Shown: one piece after another, positions 58,142-64,000 of the stretch
Layout: each line of letters starts with the position of its first letter
Position numbering within the stretch: the first letter of the stretch is position 1
Origin: Bacillota bacterium
Lineage (GTDB): Bacteria > Bacillota > Clostridia > Oscillospirales > Ruminococcaceae
Length of the DNA stretch: 64,000 bases
Direction: 5' to 3'
NCBI GenBank assembly: GCA_023391875.1
Contig: JAEWAB010000006.1
Location: 1 to 64,000 of the forward strand
Notes under the pieces: generated by a model
What the model saw: only the letters and a program-made list of their open reading frames with translations
What the model was told of the DNA's origin: nothing
The model's database searches: none
Translations under genes and position numbers: made by a program

Positions 58142-61100
58142 CTATTCCCTTAAAACAACATTTTCCTCCCCTAAAATACGCTTAAGTTCACCAAGCATCA
58201 CGGGATACGGGGTTGTCCATAGCGCGTTAGGCGCCTTGGTAAGCTCTTTATCCTGTGTAAAATACACATAGACCACTGTCGAACCGTTAAAGTACTCCAG
58301 AATATTCTGCACCTTTTTTAGCCGTTCATCCTGTCTGGAGGTAAGCTTTAAAAACAGCCCCTCACGGGTCTTCTTTTCGGGTGCTGAGGCCGGACGCTCC
58401 GAAGGAGTGGTTGCGGTAACCGCCTGCTCAACAGACTCGATGTTTTCGCACACGATCTTCGGCTCTTCCTCTTCACGCAGCGAAACCCTGCCCGTAATGA
58501 CCGCAGTTGAACCCACATTCACCAGTCTTGCAGTATCTGCTAGCAGCTTGGGGAATACAATTGCCTCCAGCGAGGCGGTTGTATCCTCAATATCAATAAA
58601 TGCCATTGTTTCATTGGATTTTGTGGTCTTCAGCTTTTTAGAGGTAACAATGCAGAGCAGCTTGACGATATCCCTGTCTTTAAACCGCCCGGTTTCGTCC
58701 TTTTGGCTTGAGATAATCTCGGCGAGGTTTACCGTGCCAAGCTTCTCGGCGGCATCCTTATAGTCATTAAGCGGGTGCCCGGAAATGAACAGCCCGATGG
58801 TCTCTTTCTCGTAGCGCAGCAGTTCCCCTAAGGCAAACTCGTCGGTCTCCGGCATCTTCGGCTCGCTTTTTGCAATGGGATGGTTCAGTGCAAAGAGGTC
58901 GATCTGCCCCTCGATCATGTCACGGTTTCTGGAGCCGATGGCGGAGAGGATAGACTCGCTGTTAAGCCAAAGCTGCTTGCGCTTATAGCCAAGTGAATCA
59001 AACGCCCCTGCCTTGATAAGGCTTTCCAGCCCGCGCTTGTTAAGGTCGGAGCCCTGCATACGCTCGCAGAAGGTATAAAACGAGGTAAAGGCACCGTTCT
59101 TACGCTCGGCAATCAGGTCTCGAATCAGGCCGCGGCCAAGGTTTTTGATGGCTACCAAACCAAAGCGGATGCTGTCGCCCGAAACGGTAAAGCCCTCGCC
59201 GCTTTGGTTGATATCCGGCGGAAGCACCTTGATGTTTAAGCGGGCACATTCGCTGATGTATTCCACGATTCTATCGGTATTATCGAGTACGCTGGTAAGG
59301 AGCGCGGCCATATATTCCTTGGGATAGTGGCACTTGAGGTAGGCGGTTAGATAAGCAACATAGGCATAGGCTGCCGCGTGTGATTTATTAAATGCGTAGG
59401 ACGCAAAGCTGGACATCTCATTAAAGATATCATTCGCCACCTCCGCTGGTACGCCGTTACTTACCGCACCCACACATTCAATACTGCCGTCTTCCCTTTT
59501 GGCGCCATAGATAAAGTTTTGGCGCTCTTTTTCCATTACATCGGCTTTTTTCTTAGACATGGCGCGGCGTACAAGGTCGGCTCTGCCATAGGAGTAGCCA
59601 GCCAGCTGGCGGCAGATCTGCATTACCTGTTCCTGATATACAATGCAGCCGTAGGTAACCTCCAAAATGGGCTTTAGCAGCGGCGTTTTATAGGTCACCA
59701 GCTCCGGCTGATGCCGGTTTGCAATATACTTGGGGATAGACTCCATCGGCCCGGGACGGTACAGTGAGTTTACCGCTATCAAATCCTCCACAGCCTCGGG
59801 TTTAAGGTCTGTCAGTACGCGTTTCATGCCTGCGGACTCAAACTGGAATACGCCTTCCGTCATTCCCTGAGAGAATAATTTAAAAACCATAGGGTCGTTC
59901 ATAGGAATGTGCTCAACCGAGAAATCAGGCCTAATACGTCGTATCATCTCTTCACTGTCATGAATAACCGTAAGGTTGCGCAGGCCGAGAAAGTCCATCT
60001 TCAAAAGGCCAAGCTCTTCAAGGGTGGTCATGGTGAATTGGGTGATGATCGAGTCTTCACTTTTTGTAAGCGGCACATAGGAACTTACCGGGTCGCGTGT
60101 AATAACCACGCCCGCCGCGTGTGTGGAGGCGTGGCGCGGCATCCCCTCCAGCTTGCGCGCCATATCGATCAGCTCGCGGATTTTACCGTCGTTTTCGTAC
60201 AGCGTTTTCAGTTCGGGCATCACGGACAATGCCTTATCGATGGTCATGTGCAGCTCGGTAGGCACCAGTTTGGCCACCGTATCCACTGTTTGATAGGCAA
60301 GCCCCAGTGCGCGCCCGACATCGCGGATGGCCGCCCGCGCCGCCATCGTACCGAAGGTGATAATCTGCGCTACGTGGTCGCTGCCGTATTTAGTGATCAC
60401 GTAATCGATAACCCTCTGCCGTTTTTCATAGCAAAAATCGATATCAAAGTCCGGCATGCTGACGCGTTCCGGATTTAAAAAGCGCTCAAAAAGCAGGTTG
60501 TATTTGATCGGGTCAATACCCGTAATACCCATGCAGTAGGCCGCGATGCTGCCGGCGCCCGAACCTCTTCCCGGGCCGACCGGAATATCGTTATTTTTCG
60601 CGTAGGCGATAAAATCGTGCACAATCAAAAAATAATCGACATAGCCCATCTTGATAATAACCGAAATCTCATATTCTAACCGTTCGGTCAATGCGGGCGG
60701 GGGATTTTCTCCATAATGGCGCACGAGGCCTTCATGACACATCTCTTTAAAATAGGCGATGTTGTCTTTGCCGTCGGGCGCTTTAAAATATGGCAGCTTT
60801 GTAACACCAAACTCAAACGTTACCTCACAGCGCTCTGCAATCCTCGCCGTATTGGCAATCGCCTCGGGGGCGTAGGAGAAAAGTGTTGCCATCTCGTCGC
60901 CGTCTTTAATGTAGAACTCATCGGTTGGGAACTCCAGCGTATCATCGTCGTCCACGGTATGCCCCGTTTGAATGCACACCATCACATGCTGCATCTTGGA
61001 ATCTTCCCGCGTCAGGTAATGGGCGTCGTTGGTAGCGACAAGCCCGATGCCCGTCTCCTGCGAAAGGCGCAGGATGTAAGGGATGATCTGCTTTTGCTCC

Positions 61101-61642
61101 TCAATACCGTGGTCCTGAATCTCTAAAAAGTAATTCTCTTTACCAAAGATACTCGCGTATTCAAGCGCCACCCGCTTGGCCTCTTCGTATTCGCCGTTAA
61201 GCAGCTTTCGCGGGATCTCACCCGCAAGGCAGGCCGAAAGGCAGATAAGCCCCTCGCTGTACTGCCTCAGCAATTCCAAGTCCACCCTCGGGCGGTTGTA
61301 AAAGCCGTCGATAAAACCGAGCGAGACCATCTGGATAAGATTCTCGTAGCCTTTGTTGTTTTGGCACAGCAACACCAGATGATAAGGGCTGGAATCGATC
61401 TGATGCACCTTATCAAAGCGTGTTCTGGGGGCAACGTATACCTCGCAGCCGATGATGGGCTTAACCCCGTTTTTCTTGGCCTCTTTATAAAAATCAACCA
61501 CGCCGTACATCACGCCGTGGTCGGTTATCGCCACCGAAGACTGCCCCAGTTCCTTCACACGTTTTACAAGCTGGGGTATTCTGCACGCGCCATCGAGTAG
61601 GCTGTATTCGGTATGCACATGTAGATGGACAAACTCGTTCAT
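58142..61642 (-). CDS. dnaE: DNA polymerase III alpha subunit (DnaE)
   Basis: A C-family replicative polymerase. The N-terminal PHP domain begins HLHVHTEYSLLDGAC; the catalytic aspartates are in MPDFDIDF (D398, D400 and D402 region); VGPGRGSGAGS, a tandem HhH region and a C-terminal OB fold (ITGRVSLREEEE) follow. 1166 aa. The ATG at 61642 is used because the PHP domain follows at once; upstream codons lack similarity. Clostridia usually also have PolC, not present here. Confidence 0.96.
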   Translation of the reverse strand: MNEFVHLHVHTEYSLLDGACRIPQLVKRVKELGQSSVAITDHGVMYGVVDFYKEAKKNGVKPIIGCEVYVAPRTRFDKVHQIDSSPYHLVLLCQNNKGYENLIQMVSLGFIDGFYNRPRVDLELLRQYSEGLICLSACLAGEIPRKLLNGEYEEAKRVALEYASIFGKENYFLEIQDHGIEEQKQIIPYILRLSQETGIGLVATNDAHYLTREDSKMQHVMVCIQTGHTVDDDDTLEFPTDEFYIKDGDEMATLFSYAPEAIANTARIAERCEVTFEFGVTKLPYFKAPDGKDNIAYFKEMCHEGLVRHYGENPPPALTERLEYEISVIIKMGYVDYFLIVHDFIAYAKNNDIPVGPGRGSGAGSIAAYCMGITGIDPIKYNLLFERFLNPERVSMPDFDIDFCYEKRQRVIDYVITKYGSDHVAQIITFGTMAARAAIRDVGRALGLAYQTVDTVAKLVPTELHMTIDKALSVMPELKTLYENDGKIRELIDMARKLEGMPRHASTHAAGVVITRDPVSSYVPLTKSEDSIITQFTMTTLEELGLLKMDFLGLRNLTVIHDSEEMIRRIRPDFSVEHIPMNDPMVFKLFSQGMTEGVFQFESAGMKRVLTDLKPEAVEDLIAVNSLYRPGPMESIPKYIANRHQPELVTYKTPLLKPILEVTYGCIVYQEQVMQICRQLAGYSYGRADLVRRAMSKKKADVMEKERQNFIYGAKREDGSIECVGAVSNGVPAEVANDIFNEMSSFASYAFNKSHAAAYAYVAYLTAYLKCHYPKEYMAALLTSVLDNTDRIVEYISECARLNIKVLPPDINQSGEGFTVSGDSIRFGLVAIKNLGRGLIRDLIAERKNGAFTSFYTFCERMQGSDLNKRGLESLIKAGAFDSLGYKRKQLWLNSESILSAIGSRNRDMIEGQIDLFALNHPIAKSEPKMPETDEFALGELLRYEKETIGLFISGHPLNDYKDAAEKLGTVNLAEIISSQKDETGRFKDRDIVKLLCIVTSKKLKTTKSNETMAFIDIEDTTASLEAIVFPKLLADTARLVNVGSTAVITGRVSLREEEEPKIVCENIESVEQAVTATTPSERPASAPEKKTREGLFLKLTSRQDERLKKVQNILEYFNGSTVVYVYFTQDKELTKAPNALWTTPYPVMLGELKRILGEENVVLRE

Positions 61643-61729
61643 TATTCTACCCTTGCCTTTCCGGCTTGACACTGCCATTTTGCGCAAAAGGATTTTTTCA
61701 GCTCCAACAGCGGTATTTCTCTTACACTT

Positions 61730-62659
61730 TTAAACTTTCTTGCGTCCTTTTAAACTTCTCTGTTCCTTCGCCAAGGTCGAAAGCCTTCTAAGCCGATGAC
61801 TGACACCTGATCGGGAGAGTACCGGTGAGAGCATCTGCCCGAGCTCGCTTAAAGAGCTTTCGGGGTACTTCAGCCGCAGGGCGGCAATCTCCTTTAGGTC
61901 GTCGGGCAGTGATGTAAACCCGAGCGATCGTTTCAGGTATTTAATATCACGAATCTGCGCGGCGGACGCCGTAACCGTCTTTTCGATATTCGCGGTCTCA
62001 CAGTTTGTCTTGCGGTTGATGTTATTGCGAAGGTCTTTAATAATCTTAATGTCCATCAGTTCAAGGGTAAAGCGCGAGGCGCCCATGTAGGTAATCATAT
62101 CCTCAATCACGCTGCTGTCCTTCACATACAGCACATAGCTGCCCTTGCGCACTGACGTTTTCAAGGTAAACCCGGCATCCTCTATGAGCAGCTGAAGATT
62201 ATTGCTAAGGGTAAAACGCTGCACCACAAACTCTAACCGGTAGGCCTTATTGGGGTCGCTTACATACCCGCACGCCAAAAAGGCCCCGCGGATAAAATAG
62301 CAGATATCCTCCGGCGACTCGATATTGGCCATGTTTACTTTGAGTGCAATTTCACTGAGCCCGTGGGAGAAATAGTCCATGACACTCTGCCGGTCATGCT
62401 CACTTGTTATCGACACCGAGAAGGCCTTCGCTGTTCTGCCCGATTCTCTCAGCCTCACTTCAACGCCGCACAGCTCGCTGAGCAGGCTTTGGTACAGTGA
62501 CGCAACGCATTCATAATCCGTTTGAATCGCCATACCCTCGGCGCTAAAACTGCGTGAAAAGAGCATCAACCCATAAAGCAAGGCTTTCTTACCGGCTGGG
62601 GGTATTTTAACAGTCCCGCATAACTCGGCTTTGAGCTTATACCCGTATGTATCTGCCAT
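61730..62659 (-). CDS. whiA: WhiA family DNA-binding protein
   Basis: A sporulation/cell-division regulator with an N-terminal degenerate LAGLIDADG domain (FIRGAFLACGYVSDPNKAYRLEF region) and a C-terminal helix-turn-helix (YPESSLSELGQMLSPVLSRSGVSHRLRRL region). 309 aa. It is linked to chromosome segregation and division in Firmicutes. The ribosome binding site is weak. It is separated from rapZ by 68 bp; the usual yvcK gene between them is missing. Confidence 0.93.
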   Translation of the reverse strand: MADTYGYKLKAELCGTVKIPPAGKKALLYGLMLFSRSFSAEGMAIQTDYECVASLYQSLLSELCGVEVRLRESGRTAKAFSVSITSEHDRQSVMDYFSHGLSEIALKVNMANIESPEDICYFIRGAFLACGYVSDPNKAYRLEFVVQRFTLSNNLQLLIEDAGFTLKTSVRKGSYVLYVKDSSVIEDMITYMGASRFTLELMDIKIIKDLRNNINRKTNCETANIEKTVTASAAQIRDIKYLKRSLGFTSLPDDLKEIAALRLKYPESSLSELGQMLSPVLSRSGVSHRLRRLSTLAKEQRSLKGRKKV

Positions 62660-62727
62660 ACCGTAACAAAACCCCGTTTCAGCTAAGATAGTGCCTACCG
62701 TTCACCACGCGGCAACACAGTCGGCAC

Positions 62728-63591
62728 TTAACGGTCTTTGGTAATGTCGCGGTGGTTGGCGGTGGCATGTACATTTTTTCCATTGAGATATAGTGAAAGC
62801 TCCTGTACAAACGTTACGGAGCGGTGCTTGCCGCCCGTGCAGCCGATAGCCACTACCAGCTGGCTTTTACCCTCGTTGGTGTAAAGCGGAAGCGTAAAAT
62901 CTAAAAATTCCTTGATTTTTTGTAGTAACGTCCGAGCTTCCTCAAAGCCGAGTACAAAGTCGCGCACCTCTTTGTCCAGCCCGGATTTATGCTTTAGCTC
63001 ATCATAATAAAACGGGTTGGGCAGGCAGCGAACGTCAAACACCAAATCGGCTTCACTTGGCAGACCGTATTTAAACCCGAACGACATGCAGTTAACCATG
63101 ATGCCGTTGGATTTTTCGTCTAAAAATATCGCCGAAAGACGTTCCTTCAGCTGCGCGGGCGAAAGGATAGAGGTATCGATGGTGTAATCCGCCATCCCCT
63201 TAATCTGCTTGAGCATCACGCGCTCAACAGCAATCGCGTTTTCCACCGAGGCGTTATCGTTGTCCACCAAGGGGTGCTTGCGCCTCGTCTCTTTATAGCG
63301 CCTTATCAGCACATCGTCGCGGCAATCCAGAAACAGAATCTTATACTGATAACCGCTTTTCTTCATCTCCGCGAGGCTATCCACCAGCCCGCTGAACATA
63401 TTGCCCCCGCGAATGTCGGTAACCACCGCTATCTTGTTAATCTTCCCGTCCGGCTGAGAGCACAGCTCCGCAAACTTAGGAATCAGTATGGGCGGCATGT
63501 TATCGGCACAAAAAAAGCCGATATCCTCCAGCACATTGATGGCTCTTGTTTTTCCCGCACCCGAAAGGCCGGTTATAATAACGAGCTGCAT
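62728..63591 (-). CDS. rapZ: RNase adapter RapZ-type nucleotide-binding protein
   Basis: A P-loop protein (YvcJ/RapZ) that binds nucleotides and, in enterics, hands small RNAs to RNase E. Walker A GLSGAGKT (8-15), VTDIRGGN, FLDCRDDVLIRRYKETRRKHPL (region) and the C-terminal IGCTGGKHRSV are intact. 287 aa from the ATG at 63591; a GTG at 63600 lies too close to the AGGGG site. It follows murB by about 26 bp. Confidence 0.93.
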   Translation of the reverse strand: MQLVIITGLSGAGKTRAINVLEDIGFFCADNMPPILIPKFAELCSQPDGKINKIAVVTDIRGGNMFSGLVDSLAEMKKSGYQYKILFLDCRDDVLIRRYKETRRKHPLVDNDNASVENAIAVERVMLKQIKGMADYTIDTSILSPAQLKERLSAIFLDEKSNGIMVNCMSFGFKYGLPSEADLVFDVRCLPNPFYYDELKHKSGLDKEVRDFVLGFEEARTLLQKIKEFLDFTLPLYTNEGKSQLVVAIGCTGGKHRSVTFVQELSLYLNGKNVHATANHRDITKDR

Positions 63592-63617
63592 TTTTCTCAC
63601 ATCCCCTTTTAAGCCGC

Positions 63618-64000
63618 TCAGTTGCAGCTGAAAAAACGTATCTCACACTCCAGGGTTACCCCGGTCTGGCGAAAAACTTCCTCCTTAATCATATCAATCA
63701 ACCTCATTACATCATCACAGGTAGCGTCGCCGGTATTGATGACGAAACCGGAATGCTTCGTGCTCACCATAGCGCCGCCTACCGTCCGGCCTTTAAGCCC
63801 GCACTGCTCAATCAGTGCCCCGGCGAAATGTCCTTCCGGGCGCTTAAAGGTACTGCCCGCACTGCCATATTCCAGCGGCTGCTTTGCTTTGCGCCGGCTG
63901 AGTAGTTCATCCATGCAGGCGCGTATGTCCTCCTGAGGAGCGGGCTTTAGCCGCACCTTCAGGCTGGTAATGCAGTAGTTTTTACCGCTGTATATACTTT
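63618..64000 (-). CDS. murB: UDP-N-acetylmuramate dehydrogenase, C-terminal part
   Basis: The window cuts this gene; the frame is open to base 64000 (reading YSGKNYCITSLK just before the part shown). It makes UDP-N-acetylmuramic acid for peptidoglycan. Visible are the proton-donor serine in YGSAGSTFKRPEG, ALIEQCGLKG, GGAMVSTKHSGFVIN and the catalytic glutamate in LECEIRFF. The N-terminal FAD domain is outside. Confidence 0.93.
   Translation of the reverse strand, partial: SIYSGKNYCITSLKVRLKPAPQEDIRACMDELLSRRKAKQPLEYGSAGSTFKRPEGHFAGALIEQCGLKGRTVGGAMVSTKHSGFVINTGDATCDDVMRLIDMIKEEVFRQTGVTLECEIRFFSCN

Overview
The window looks like a chromosomal core segment of an anaerobic, endospore-forming Firmicute of class Clostridia, probably order Oscillospirales. 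The evidence is a full spoIIIA operon, cwlD, spoIIM, a spoIVFA/spoIVFB pair and yunB. It also has the clostridial SCIFF peptide with its radical-SAM maturase, an archaeal/fungal-type asd, GatCAB alongside AsnS, and Gram-positive style SD sequences with many TTG/GTG starts. There are no phage, plasmid, CRISPR or insertion-sequence transposase genes. Placement below class level is inference from gene content, not from a search.

Layout. 1-205: tRNA-Phe (3' part), tRNA-Gly, tRNA-Cys. 379-8696 (+): membrane protein, cwlD, radA; then a membrane-fusion protein, a MacB-like permease and a GME-fold-like protein; then an ABC-F ATPase with a structured leader. 8791-12584 (-): lysine/aspartate-family operon asd-dapA-dapB plus a stand-alone two-ACT protein, under a lysine riboswitch. 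12625-22932 (+): queA-tgt, yajC, a TIGR04086-like protein, scfA-scfB, proC, spoIIM, xerD, a YesL-like protein, a second tyrosine recombinase and an ArsR regulator. 22984-33312 (-): recN, argR, nadK, tlyA, dxs, a PAP2-like protein, ispA, xseB, xseA, a TsaD paralogue and nusB. 33412-38965 (-): asp23 and spoIIIAA-AH. 39092-46097 (-): secDF, purB, an aspartate aminotransferase and asnS. 46140-64000 (-): a TIGR03936/TIGR03960-like pair, spoIVFB/spoIVFA, gatCAB, ligA, yunB, pfkA, dnaE, whiA, rapZ and murB (cut by the window end).

How parts work together. Lysine-pathway transcription is controlled by a riboswitch whose mutually exclusive helices can be traced. The SCIFF precursor has its own promoter and is separated from its maturase by an intrinsic terminator, which should give excess precursor. 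The SpoIIIA proteins and the SpoIVFA/B pair belong to the engulfed-forespore signalling machinery. dxs and ispA supply isoprenoids. xseA/xseB, recN, radA, ligA and dnaE cover DNA replication and repair.

The least expected content is between genes. There is a family of MITE-like hairpin repeats with TACTAAT-type ends, one of which supplies the stop codon of spoIVFB. A second, smaller hairpin repeat occurs twice. There is a three-tier hairpin in the ABC-F leader, an operator-like array before proC, and two sporulation genes (cwlD, spoIIM) whose ribosome binding sites lie in hairpins. Also odd are a XerD lacking the usual catalytic lysine, a 98-bp out-of-frame overlap of spoIIIAA with spoIIIAB, and an ABC efflux locus with no ATPase.
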